Origin: JBJEDU01 sp051872395
Lineage (GTDB): Bacteria; Bacillota_I; Bacilli_A; RFN20; CAG-826
DNA: 64,000 bases
Direction: 5' to 3'
Assembly: GCA_051872395.1 (NCBI GenBank)
Contig: JBJEDU010000031.1
Location: 3,578-67,577 of the forward strand
Of the stretch, positions 26,969 to 36,271 are shown piece by piece. The position numbers were made by a program, and so were the translations under genes. The notes below the pieces were generated by a model, which had not been told where the DNA came from, did not search any database, and was given only the letters and a program-made list of their open reading frames with translations. Each line of letters begins with the position of its first letter. The stretch's first letter is position 1.

Positions 26969-29401
26969 ATGAACAAAAACAAATCTAAATCTCTATTTGT
27001 CTTAAGCCTTGTTGCACTTTTAGCAAGTTGCTCCAAAGGCACATCGACTTATACTATTCCTGCAACAGCCAAATACGGTATGGCTGGTAAAACTGCTCGT
27101 ACAATTTATCGTGCTGCTCTAGCTACTTCTGTCGGTAATTTGAATTACTTAAATACACAAGAAGCCGCGCAAGCAAGACACTTTGCTAATTTCATTGATG
27201 GCTTATTAATCCATGATGAGTTCGGCGTTTTACAAAAGAATTTAGCGGAGAGAGTTACCCACAACGAAAACTTTACTTCATTTGAATTCACCGTAAAAAC
27301 AGGAGTCCCTTGGGTTACATACACTGGTGAACAATACAGTGCAACCGTCAATGGTCAAAAGACTCCACAATACGTCAGCGCAGAAGACTGGCTCACTACA
27401 GCAAAAGCCATTCTTGATGCCTCTAATGCATCCACTCTTGCATACTTAGTTAAGAGCTTCGTTAAAGGTGCTGAAGAATACTATCAATATTCAGTTATTA
27501 AATACAAAGCTGCTCAAGGTATTTCTGAATATATTAAAATTGAAAGCAATCCTACCAAATTCGCAGAACGTATTAACTTATTAATTTCTCAAGAAAACCC
27601 AACCATTTATAAGTTAGGTAAATACGATGTCAACCCAGTTACCGCTGATGATATCGAAAGTATCGCAAATGGTTCAAGACTTGGCATTAAAGTTGATGGT
27701 GTTACTTCAACTGGTGGTGGAAAAGTGACTTATGAATTATATTCATCATCTTCTTGGTTCCCAACCTTATTCACTTATTCCTCATACTTACCAACCAATT
27801 CTTACTTCTTAGCGGAAACCAAGTTCTCACAATTTGGTTCAAATAAAGATAAGTTACTTTATAACGGACCATATTTATTAGACACTGTCGATGAATACAA
27901 TGTCGTTTACAAAAAGAATCCTAAATACTTCAACCCATCAATCGTCTGTGTTGATGAAGTTAGATATCAAGTATTAAGTGCTTCTATCGATAGTGATTAT
28001 CTCCGTAAAGAATTCGAAGCTGATCGTTTAGATGGTTTCGGTTTAAGTTCCAGTGATATGACTGGTTGGAGAAAATACATCATTGGTAATGATGAAGAAA
28101 ATCCAGGTACAATGTATGACCCTGCTGACCCACGTGTCAACGCAAGATTATTAGACACTATCGGAAGCATGTATGGTTCAAACGTCGTTCTCGCTAGAGA
28201 CAAAACAAACACCACAACTTCCTACTCTACAAAAGGTAGCATCAACTCTGTTATTAATACTGCCAGAGCGTTACAAATCAAAGAAGTCAGAGAAGCTGTA
28301 TTACACGCTATTGATTACGATGTCTATAATACTAGATATTGTGGTACAAATACCGATCCAGAAAGTGATGAAGGTCAATTATTAATGAATCAATACATGG
28401 TTCATACCTACACACCAAAAGGATTCGTTATTGATGACAATGGTGATGATTATGTCACCCATCACTTATACAAAGAATATGCTAAACAATTAGGTATTGA
28501 TGATGGTATTGCTCAGCTCGAAGCCGGTGAATCTTTAGAAGGTACTGCTGCTGGATTATTAGAACCAGCCCAATATGCTACCAAACAATTAACCGCTGAT
28601 GAAGTTTGGGAATTATCATTAAAAGCACAAGCAGCAATTGAAAAATACAATGAAACTGCTTCTGCCAAAATTACATATCCTATCAATATTGAATATTTCT
28701 CATTATGGTTTGATGAAGAAAGTCAAATTTATGACAAAGAAGCTATCAAATCAATGAACTTGAGACTTAACAATACTACGACAACACTTGAAACATATCC
28801 AATCTTCAACGTTATCCCAACCGATAAGATCAACTCTAGTAACTACGAAACAGTTTCTAGAAATGGATGTTGGGATTACGCACCAGTTCAATGGGGATGG
28901 GGCGCTGACTATGGTGATCCATTATCATACATGAACACTTATGTTAAAGGTGGAGACTGGGGAGATGTCTTCCCATATATCAACTTAGATTACGTTGATA
29001 ACTATTATGTCGATAGTAACGGACAATTAGTCCACGAAGACTTATTAGAAAGATACACTGCGAAAGTTGCAGAAGCTGCTGCAGAAACTCTTGATACTAA
29101 CACAAGATTCGATTTATTCGCTGAAGCAGAATACATGCTCTTAAATGAACTTCAAATCTATATGCCACAAGTCAACTATGGTCAAGGTTGGAGCGTTACT
29201 CTTTCTAGAGCGGCTGGTTATGAAACCCCAACTGCTTCCTATGGTTTAAGTAATGATCGTTTAACTGGCTTATATGTCTTGAACGAAGTCTTAACCCGTG
29301 ATGAAAGAAACACCATCCGTAACAACCAAGCTGAAGCTAAAGAAGAATATTTAGCGGAATTACGTGCTGCTGGCAAAGGTGCGATGAACATCTACGATTA
29401 A
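26969..29401 (+). CDS. oppA: Oligopeptide ABC transporter substrate-binding lipoprotein
   Basis: This extracellular lipoprotein captures peptides for the OppBCDF importer. Signal peptide with lipobox LLASC (Cys about residue 21); the SBP family-5 layout follows (SVGNLNYLNTQEAAQARHFANFIDGLLI near the N-terminus, VTKNPKYF-like YKKNPKYFNP midway, VREAVLHAIDY later). At 810 aa it is much longer than the usual 540-600 aa, as in many mollicute-like OppA proteins. The gene uses clearly more C-ending codons (AAC, GTC, ACC, TTC) than its neighbours, consistent with high expression. It is the first gene of the opp operon. Confidence 0.92.
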   Translation: MNKNKSKSLFVLSLVALLASCSKGTSTYTIPATAKYGMAGKTARTIYRAALATSVGNLNYLNTQEAAQARHFANFIDGLLIHDEFGVLQKNLAERVTHNENFTSFEFTVKTGVPWVTYTGEQYSATVNGQKTPQYVSAEDWLTTAKAILDASNASTLAYLVKSFVKGAEEYYQYSVIKYKAAQGISEYIKIESNPTKFAERINLLISQENPTIYKLGKYDVNPVTADDIESIANGSRLGIKVDGVTSTGGGKVTYELYSSSSWFPTLFTYSSYLPTNSYFLAETKFSQFGSNKDKLLYNGPYLLDTVDEYNVVYKKNPKYFNPSIVCVDEVRYQVLSASIDSDYLRKEFEADRLDGFGLSSSDMTGWRKYIIGNDEENPGTMYDPADPRVNARLLDTIGSMYGSNVVLARDKTNTTTSYSTKGSINSVINTARALQIKEVREAVLHAIDYDVYNTRYCGTNTDPESDEGQLLMNQYMVHTYTPKGFVIDDNGDDYVTHHLYKEYAKQLGIDDGIAQLEAGESLEGTAAGLLEPAQYATKQLTADEVWELSLKAQAAIEKYNETASAKITYPINIEYFSLWFDEESQIYDKEAIKSMNLRLNNTTTTLETYPIFNVIPTDKINSSNYETVSRNGCWDYAPVQWGWGADYGDPLSYMNTYVKGGDWGDVFPYINLDYVDNYYVDSNGQLVHEDLLERYTAKVAEAAAETLDTNTRFDLFAEAEYMLLNELQIYMPQVNYGQGWSVTLSRAAGYETPTASYGLSNDRLTGLYVLNEVLTRDERNTIRNNQAEAKEEYLAELRAAGKGAMNIYD

Positions 29402-29449
29402 TTCGATAGTTATTATCTATATTAATAATATTTATAATTAATCATTTTT

Positions 29450-29500
29450 AATAAATTAGGGTCGGGCGACTATCATTTGTAGTCGCCTCCCTAATTTATT
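29450..29500 (+). terminator. Long hairpin between oppA and oppB
   Basis: AATAAATTAGGG and GGCGACTA pair with TAGTCGCC and CCCTAATTTATT to make an about 20-bp stem. The sequence after it is CGACTTTATAAGGAGG rather than a pure T-run, so it may act as a partial terminator or an mRNA-stabilising/processing hairpin that keeps oppA in excess of the downstream genes. Confidence 0.75.
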
Positions 29501-29521
29501 CGACTTTATAAGGAGGATAAT

Positions 29522-30694
29522 ATGACAACATATTTAGTAGGATATACATTTATTATTGCCATTGTATTATTTGTTATATTTTCTATTCTTGTTAAAAAAA
29601 GAGTCTTATTTGGCAACACTCCTGCCATGCAAAAAATATTCGCACATCCACTTCTTCACTATTCATTAAGAAGAATTGGTTCAGCCTTAATTTCAGTCTC
29701 ATTAGCGATTATTGTTACTTTTTTCTTAGTAAGATTAGCTCAACCACCGGATGCGACATGTATCCACAAATTTGTTACCCCTCAAACCCCTGTTGATAGT
29801 CTTTCCTTCCAACTTAGATGTAACAACTGGAAAGAGAATATGGGTTTCAGTGGTTCAATACTTGAACAATTATTTAATTTCTTTTATTCTGTATTACCAT
29901 TCCCAAAAATGCGATGTATTACAGAAATTGATACTTCAACTGGATTATATACAGTTTTTAGTTGTCGTAATTTCGTCTTCGACTTTGGACGAGTTTATTC
30001 GATTCCAGGTGTCCCAGATGGAACATTCGTTTTAGATTATATGAGTTCGAGAATGGTGACTTCATTTAAAATTGGTATTTTAGCGGTCATCATCGAACTA
30101 GCTTTAGGTTATCCATTTGGTATTTTAATGGCTAAATATCAAAATGGTGTTTTTGATAAAATAGGCAAAGCCTATATTATCTCAATTGATGCGATTCCAG
30201 GCGTAGCGTATTACTACATTTGGATGAGTATTTTCTGTTCACTCATGAAAATGCCTTCTCGATATGAAGCTGGCAATTTCTTATCATGGCTCCCAATCAT
30301 TTTGACGATGGGATTCACTGGTATGGCTGGCATTGGTTTATGGGTTAGGCGTTACATGGTTGATGAATTCAACTCTGATTATGTCAAATTTGCTCGTAGT
30401 AAAGGTTTATCGGAAAACCGAATATTACGAATTCATATATTGAGAAATGCGGTCGTCCCTTTAGTGAGAACTTTCCCTTCCGCGGTTATTGGTGCTTTGA
30501 TGGGTACTTATTATCTTGAAAACATCTACGCGGTCAATGGTATTGGTCAAGCAATTATTACCGCGAATGATACGAAAAATGCTTGTTTGTTACAAGGTGT
30601 TATTATCGTTTCTGCGTTGTTATCGATTTTCTCTTATTTATTAGGTGATATCGTTACAGCGATGGTCGATCCTCGTATTAGCTTTACTAAATAG
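29522..30694 (+). CDS. oppB: Oligopeptide ABC transporter permease OppB
   Basis: This is a membrane subunit of the peptide importer. The C-terminal half is a standard permease with the EAA loop DEFNSDYVKFARSKGLSENR and late VNGIGQAI. At 390 aa it exceeds the usual ~306: an additional N-terminal membrane segment (about 5-25) and an expanded outer loop (about 75-165) with four cysteines (in DATC, LRC, MRC and FSC) are present. Start follows TAAGGAGGATAAT. It lies behind the hairpin after oppA. Confidence 0.93.
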   Translation: MTTYLVGYTFIIAIVLFVIFSILVKKRVLFGNTPAMQKIFAHPLLHYSLRRIGSALISVSLAIIVTFFLVRLAQPPDATCIHKFVTPQTPVDSLSFQLRCNNWKENMGFSGSILEQLFNFFYSVLPFPKMRCITEIDTSTGLYTVFSCRNFVFDFGRVYSIPGVPDGTFVLDYMSSRMVTSFKIGILAVIIELALGYPFGILMAKYQNGVFDKIGKAYIISIDAIPGVAYYYIWMSIFCSLMKMPSRYEAGNFLSWLPIILTMGFTGMAGIGLWVRRYMVDEFNSDYVKFARSKGLSENRILRIHILRNAVVPLVRTFPSAVIGALMGTYYLENIYAVNGIGQAIITANDTKNACLLQGVIIVSALLSIFSYLLGDIVTAMVDPRISFTK

Positions 30695-30708
30695 AAAGGA
30701 GTCACATT

Positions 30709-31803
30709 ATGAAGAAAAAGAATAAAAAAGTAAATCCAGATAATGATTTATTTACTCTATATAATGATGACGCTCGACTTGCGAGTACAGTATCGAGTGA
30801 ATCGACAATTCCTACCAATCTTGATGATTTATTTAAGATTGTTGGCACTGCGGATGATAAAATCGAACAATTAGATTCCGCACCTTATTCATATTGGAGA
30901 ATGACCTTCAAACAATTATTTAAAAATCCGATGGCGATTATTTGCATGGTTCTTCTCGTTTTAATCTTATTTTTTACCATCTTTGGTCCAATGATTAGAT
31001 TTTTCCCACCTATCGTCAATAACGCGGGCGTGGTTGAGAAGGGTGTTACTTTCGCTACCAATGATGGTTATTTAAATCCAAATGCGACGAACTGGTTTGG
31101 TGTTTGTGGCGCGAATATGGGTAACTGGTTTAGCGGCACTGATATGTGGAGCTGTGTCTGGAAAGGAACGAGATTATCTTTAGTTTTAGGCACTGTTGTT
31201 GCTATCATCGAAATTGTTTTAGGTGTCGCTATTGGAGCAGCGTGGGGATATTTTAGATGGTTAGACCCAATCCTCATTGAATTTAGAAATTTCGTTAACA
31301 ATATTCCAACTATCTTACTTGATATTTTGCTCATGCAATTCTTCCAAGAATACATGGCAAAATATGGTTTCTGGATTATTGTTTTCTTACTTTCAGCGTT
31401 GAGTTGGATTTCCTTAGCAAGCTTTGTTAGAAACCAAATCATTATTATTCGTAATCGTGAATACAATATTGCTTCTCAAACTTTAGGAAGTAGTTCTGTT
31501 ACGATGATTACTCATAACTTATTACCATACCTCATCAGCGTTATTGTTACTGTTGTTTCAACAGCCATTCCTTCAGCGATTAGCGCAGAAGTTGGTCTCG
31601 CCTTCTTCAACTTATCATTCAAGATTAGTGATGGCGCTATTACTTTAGGTCAAGTGTTAACAAAAGCTGTTTCAAATAATGCTTGGGTACAACATCCATA
31701 TTTATTAATTGGTCCTTTGGTGGTCATGGTTCCTTTGACGGTTGCCTTCTTCTATTTAGGCCTCGCTTTAGCGGACGCGACTGACCCGAAGACGCATCGA
31801 TAG
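30709..31803 (+). CDS. oppC: Oligopeptide ABC transporter permease OppC
   Basis: This 364-aa protein is the second membrane subunit. A long cytoplasmic N-terminus (about 80 residues) precedes OppC-typical features: SYWRMTFKQLFKNPMAIICM, a TDMWSCVWKG segment where most OppC have GTDxxGRDxxSR, and the EAA loop (REYNIASQTLGSSSVTMITHNLLP). Six membrane segments. Start follows AAAGGAG; the next gene is 13 bp away. Confidence 0.93.
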   Translation: MKKKNKKVNPDNDLFTLYNDDARLASTVSSESTIPTNLDDLFKIVGTADDKIEQLDSAPYSYWRMTFKQLFKNPMAIICMVLLVLILFFTIFGPMIRFFPPIVNNAGVVEKGVTFATNDGYLNPNATNWFGVCGANMGNWFSGTDMWSCVWKGTRLSLVLGTVVAIIEIVLGVAIGAAWGYFRWLDPILIEFRNFVNNIPTILLDILLMQFFQEYMAKYGFWIIVFLLSALSWISLASFVRNQIIIIRNREYNIASQTLGSSSVTMITHNLLPYLISVIVTVVSTAIPSAISAEVGLAFFNLSFKISDGAITLGQVLTKAVSNNAWVQHPYLLIGPLVVMVPLTVAFFYLGLALADATDPKTHR

Positions 31804-31816
31804 GAGGTAAAAATAA

Positions 31817-32977
31817 ATGAAAAAAGATATTGAAAAATTACCTCTTGAAGAAAAAATAAAAATTTTAAGACAAGGTGCGATGGTGGATTATGTTTCTGAT
31901 CCAGACAGAGAACCTTTAATTAAAGTTAGAAATTTATCTGTCGGTTTCGTCACTAGAGGAAAGAAAACCCATGTTATTAGAAATGTTAGCCTCGATGTTT
32001 ATAAAGGTGAAACACTCGCGATCGTTGGTGAATCTGGTTCAGGTAAATCTGTCTTTACCAAAACTTTTACTGGTATGCTCGATAGCAACGGTAAAATTTT
32101 AGGTGGAGAAATCTTATTTGATGGTATGGATTTAGCGTCTTTTAAAACTAATGAAGATTGGTTACAAATTCGTGGTAAAAGAATCGCGACAATTTTCCAA
32201 GACCCTATGACTTCATTAAATCCTCTTCTCACTATTGGTTATCAAATTTCAGAAGTATTGATTTTACATCATCATTTAAGTAAAGAAGAAGCTAAGAAAG
32301 AAGCTATTAGTTTACTTCAAAAAGTTAAGATTCCTAACGCTGAAGAAAGATATGATGATTATCCATTCCAATATTCTGGTGGTATGCGTCAAAGAGTGGT
32401 TATCGCTATCGCACTTGCGTGTCGTCCAGAAATCTTAATTTGTGATGAACCTACAACCGCGTTAGATGTTACTGTTCAAGCACAAATTATTAAATTAATT
32501 AAAGACTTACAAAAAGAATATGGTTGGACCACAATTTTCATTACTCATGACTTAGGTGTTGTCGCTAATATCGCTGACCGCATCGCGGTTATGTATGGTG
32601 GTCAAATCATTGAATATGGCACTGTTAAGGAAGTTTTCTATCATCCTGAACATCCTTATACTTGGGCTTTATTATGTTCTTTACCTCAACTTGGTACTAA
32701 GGATGAACCTTTAAGTTATATTAAAGGTAATCCACCTAGTTTCGGTAAAGAAATAATTGGTGATCCTTTTGCTCCTAGAAATGAATATGCGATGAATATC
32801 GATTTCGTTTTAGAGCCACCTTGTTTTATGGTTTCTCCAACCCACTGGGCAAAAACTTGGTTATTATCTCCAGTCGCTCCTAAAGTGGAAAAACCAAAAG
32901 TTATTCGTGAACTTCATATTAGAATGAAAAAGGCCGCGGAAGAATTAGAAAGACAGGAGGGAAATATCGATGAGTGA
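31817..32977 (+). CDS. oppD: Oligopeptide ABC transporter ATPase OppD
   Basis: This peptide-importer ATPase (386 aa) has Walker A GESGSGKS, DPMTSLNP, signature FQYSGGMRQR, Walker B ILICDEPTTALD and the C-terminal OppD extension (GDPFAPRNEYAMNIDF, PTHWAKTWLLSP). An N-terminal extension of about 33 residues precedes the ABC core. TAGGAGG lies before the ATG. It overlaps oppF by 8 bp. The iron-sulfur-type cysteine cluster of classical OppD tails is not evident. Confidence 0.95.
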   Translation: MKKDIEKLPLEEKIKILRQGAMVDYVSDPDREPLIKVRNLSVGFVTRGKKTHVIRNVSLDVYKGETLAIVGESGSGKSVFTKTFTGMLDSNGKILGGEILFDGMDLASFKTNEDWLQIRGKRIATIFQDPMTSLNPLLTIGYQISEVLILHHHLSKEEAKKEAISLLQKVKIPNAEERYDDYPFQYSGGMRQRVVIAIALACRPEILICDEPTTALDVTVQAQIIKLIKDLQKEYGWTTIFITHDLGVVANIADRIAVMYGGQIIEYGTVKEVFYHPEHPYTWALLCSLPQLGTKDEPLSYIKGNPPSFGKEIIGDPFAPRNEYAMNIDFVLEPPCFMVSPTHWAKTWLLSPVAPKVEKPKVIRELHIRMKKAAEELERQEGNIDE

Positions 32978-33968
32978 AATTGAAAAAATGAAGGATATTT
33001 TCCAAGAAAACTATGTCGCGGATGAACCAATTATTAAAATGAGAGATGTCAAAATCTCATTTAAAGTTGGTACGATGGAACGTATTGTTATCAATCATTT
33101 AAATTTAGATATTAAACGTGGTGAAATTCTTGGTTTAGTCGGTGAATCTGGTTCTGGAAAAACGACAATTGGTCGTGCAATTATGAGAATCAATCAAGTT
33201 TCTGGTGGAGAAATTTTATATAACAACGTTAGAATTTCTGGAAAGATTAATAGAGATGTAGAACGTTTATTAAAAACTAAACAACAAATGATTTTCCAAG
33301 ATCCAGGTGATTCTTTAAATGACCGTGCGAATATTGACTATATCGTGTCTGAAGGTCTTCGTGCTTTTAAATTATATAAAAACGATGAAGAAAGACTTCA
33401 AAAAGTTATTGATATGATGGTTAAGGTTGGTTTAAGACCAGAACACCTTACTCGTTTCCCACATGAATTCTCAGGTGGTCAACGTCAAAGAATTGGTATC
33501 GCTCGATGCATGATTATGAACCCTGAATTAGTCGTCGCGGATGAACCAATTTCCGCGTTGGATGTTTCTATTCGTGCTCAAGTTTTAAACTTGATTAAAC
33601 AATTCCAACAAGAAAATAATATGACCGTTTTATTTATCGCTCACGACTTGAGTGTTGTTAAATACATTTCAGATCGTATCGCGGTCATCCATTCTGGTAA
33701 GATTGTTGAACTTACAAGTGCGACAAGATTATTTGAAGCACCTTTACATCCATATACTAAATCTTTATTATCTGCAGTTCCTATTCCAGACCCAGATATT
33801 GAAAGTAAAAAGAAAATTATTACATACAATCCTTTAACTGCTCATCATTACACTAAAAATGACCTTCCTGATTTACGAGAAATCGAACCAGGACACTTTG
33901 TTAGATGTAATAATGAAGAATTTAATCGTTATAAAAAAGAACTTGAAAGAATGGGAGGTAATAACTAA
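32970..33968 (+). CDS. oppF: Oligopeptide ABC transporter ATPase OppF
   Basis: Second ATPase of the peptide importer, 332 aa: Walker A GESGSGKTT, FQDPGDSLNDR, signature FSGGQRQR, Walker B LVVADEPISALD, and IAHDLSVVKYISDR. AGGAGG sits inside the end of oppD. The C-terminal tail (IEPGHFVRCNNEEF) is typical of OppF/DppF. The next gene starts 2 bp after its stop. Confidence 0.95.
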   Translation: MSEIEKMKDIFQENYVADEPIIKMRDVKISFKVGTMERIVINHLNLDIKRGEILGLVGESGSGKTTIGRAIMRINQVSGGEILYNNVRISGKINRDVERLLKTKQQMIFQDPGDSLNDRANIDYIVSEGLRAFKLYKNDEERLQKVIDMMVKVGLRPEHLTRFPHEFSGGQRQRIGIARCMIMNPELVVADEPISALDVSIRAQVLNLIKQFQQENNMTVLFIAHDLSVVKYISDRIAVIHSGKIVELTSATRLFEAPLHPYTKSLLSAVPIPDPDIESKKKIITYNPLTAHHYTKNDLPDLREIEPGHFVRCNNEEFNRYKKELERMGGNN

Positions 33969-33970
33969 TT

Positions 33971-36190
33971 ATGGCAAAAATGGTACAAGATTTAAGTCAA
34001 GATTTTATCTATGAAGATGAAGTTCAAAATGACCAAAAGCATAAAAAATTGACACCAAAGCAAAGAAATTATGTTATTGGATTATCCATTCTTGGAGTCG
34101 CAATTATCCTTATTAGTGTCATCTACGCTTTAGCGGCTAATGTGTGGCTCGCTGATTATAAAACCATTGGATATTTAACTTTTGCTTATCCAACTCAAAC
34201 GGAAGAGGAAAAGGCTAATGGTGTCGTCACTGAAGCTCAAGTCATTTCAATTGATTTAAATAGTAACTATCCTTCCACCTTTAGAATTCCTTCAGAAATT
34301 AAAGGTCATCCAATTACCTCAATCGCTGATGGAGCGTTCCAAGGTGCGGATAGATTAAAGAAAATTATTATGACCAACAACATTACTTATGTTGGTGATA
34401 ATGCTTTTGCGGGTTGTACTGAACTTAAAACCATTCAATGGAGTAAAAATTTATCTCATATTGGTACAAATGCATTTATTAATACTGCCTACGAAGCTAG
34501 TTGGGATGAGAATGGTTTTGAAATCGTCAACAATATTCTTTTGAATGTTGGTTCGAATTATTTCCCTTCTAACACTGTGTTAGTGAATAATGAAAATTCC
34601 ATCATTCCAGAAGAATATCAAACAAGTACATATCAAGTTCGATATTTTGATGATTTTTCTCAAGGTGTCGATACTTGGATGAATGGTTTATTCCAAGATA
34701 ATAGCCATATCGTTTATTTAGAAACTCCATCATATCTCGATTATATTCCTTTCGATGCTTTCTATGGATGTTCTAATTTAAAAGAAGTTAAACTTGGTGA
34801 ACATGTTACTTCTTTGTATTCTGGCTCATTTAAAGATTGTACTTCTCTAACAAAAATCAATTTAGAAAATGTGACTATCATTGAAAGTGAAGCTTTGAAA
34901 AACACTAATATTAACTTTAGTTTAGATTTAACCAATGTTAAACAAATTGGAGATTCTGCTTTTGAAGGATGTAGTTCTTTAACGGAAGTTACTTATTCTT
35001 CCACTGTTACTAAAGTTCCAAATTCCTTATTTAAAAATTGTAGTTCCTTACAATCTATTACTTTCCCTAATTTTGATAACATGGAATCTTTAGGTGTTTC
35101 TTCTTTTGAAAATACAGCATTAAGAAGTTTTACTGTTCCAAAAAGAATCAATTCCTTAAACGATAGATTATTCGCGAATTGTTCTCAACTTGAAACTGTC
35201 TCTTTGTATAACAATACTACGAATACATATTATGAAATTAGTGAAGAAAGTGATGAAGAAGAAGGGGGAGTTTCTGTTACTAAAATTTATGAAGGAGTCA
35301 ACAGAATAAACGCTTATGTGTTTTATAATTGTTCTTCCTTTACTTCATTAAAACTTTATGATGTTAATGGTGATTTAATTCCTGGTTCATCAAATGATGG
35401 CGAAATAAATCTTCCTGTTACTGTTACTTCTACAAGTAATGCGAATGGTAATGATTTAGGATACGCTTTTGCAAAAACATCAGCCTCCAAAGCCAAAATT
35501 AATAAAGAACTTATTACTTTAGGCGATTCATTCTTTGAAGACAATACATCGATTAGTGAAGTTGTTTTTGAACAAGGTGAAATTGTTAAAGATGACAATG
35601 ACAAAGTCATTGATCCAGGTTATAAAATTACCTCCATTGGAGAGAAAGCTTTTAAAGGCACCACTAATTTAGTATCCATTAGCATTCCATCCACTGTGAC
35701 ATCATTAGGCACTAATTGTTTTGCTTATAGTGGTGTAGAAACAGTGACATTCAATGATCCAATTGGCGATTATAAATCATTATCTTCACTTCAAAATGGA
35801 ACATTCTCAAATTGTCCTAATTTGACCACAGTCAATCTTCCTACAGGCATCAGCATGATCGCTAAAGGAACATTCTCAAATTGTCCCAGTCTTACTTCTC
35901 TTTATATTCCAGAAGGAATCAAAACATTAAACCAAGGCTCTTTTACTAATTGTGGTAATGAAACTACAAAATTATCTATTTATATTCATAAAACTTTAAC
36001 TGAATATTTAAGTAGTTCGAATTACTTCTATGTTAATAGTAAAAAAGAACCACTTTGGTGTGATGATTCTTGTGAAGTATATTTGTATAGCGAAGAGCAA
36101 CCAACTGCAACTTCACCAGCGTGTAAAGGATTCTTCCATTTTGATGAAAATGGTGAAATCGCTATTTGGCCCGCTCCAACAGAAGATTAA
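33971..36190 (+). CDS. Membrane-anchored BspA-type leucine-rich-repeat protein
   Basis: A short cytoplasmic N-terminus and one membrane segment (about 34-56) anchor a 680-residue outer region of BspA-type LRR_5 repeats of about 23 residues (consensus FxxCxxLxxIxLPxxVxxIGxxAF). Many repeats carry the NCS/DCT cysteine pattern. Such proteins bind host or bacterial surface proteins. A 20-nt stretch recurs exactly at 35798-35817 and 35867-35886, 69 bp (23 codons) apart, so one repeat duplicated recently. It is the last gene of the opp operon, 2 bp after oppF, an unusual partner. Confidence 0.88.
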   Translation: MAKMVQDLSQDFIYEDEVQNDQKHKKLTPKQRNYVIGLSILGVAIILISVIYALAANVWLADYKTIGYLTFAYPTQTEEEKANGVVTEAQVISIDLNSNYPSTFRIPSEIKGHPITSIADGAFQGADRLKKIIMTNNITYVGDNAFAGCTELKTIQWSKNLSHIGTNAFINTAYEASWDENGFEIVNNILLNVGSNYFPSNTVLVNNENSIIPEEYQTSTYQVRYFDDFSQGVDTWMNGLFQDNSHIVYLETPSYLDYIPFDAFYGCSNLKEVKLGEHVTSLYSGSFKDCTSLTKINLENVTIIESEALKNTNINFSLDLTNVKQIGDSAFEGCSSLTEVTYSSTVTKVPNSLFKNCSSLQSITFPNFDNMESLGVSSFENTALRSFTVPKRINSLNDRLFANCSQLETVSLYNNTTNTYYEISEESDEEEGGVSVTKIYEGVNRINAYVFYNCSSFTSLKLYDVNGDLIPGSSNDGEINLPVTVTSTSNANGNDLGYAFAKTSASKAKINKELITLGDSFFEDNTSISEVVFEQGEIVKDDNDKVIDPGYKITSIGEKAFKGTTNLVSISIPSTVTSLGTNCFAYSGVETVTFNDPIGDYKSLSSLQNGTFSNCPNLTTVNLPTGISMIAKGTFSNCPSLTSLYIPEGIKTLNQGSFTNCGNETTKLSIYIHKTLTEYLSSSNYFYVNSKKEPLWCDDSCEVYLYSEEQPTATSPACKGFFHFDENGEIAIWPAPTED

Positions 36191-36209
36191 AATTTTGTTA
36201 ATTTAACTT

Positions 36210-36247
36210 AAAAGTGACGATTAGTAGAAAAAATCGTCACTTTTTTA
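36210..36247 (+). terminator. Intrinsic terminator of the opp operon
   Basis: Perfect stem AAAAGTGACGATT (36210-36222) with AATCGTCACTTTT (36232-36244), then a T-run. It may also serve the convergent flippase gene. Confidence 0.92.
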
Positions 36248-36271
36248 TTTCCTATTATTTAATATTTACTA

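Noticed and set aside
29751..30035. A 94-codon frame inside oppB and similar frames on either strand inside other genes
   Set aside because: They lie wholly inside genes with strong family motifs, lack ribosome-binding sites and read as shifted translations of those genes.
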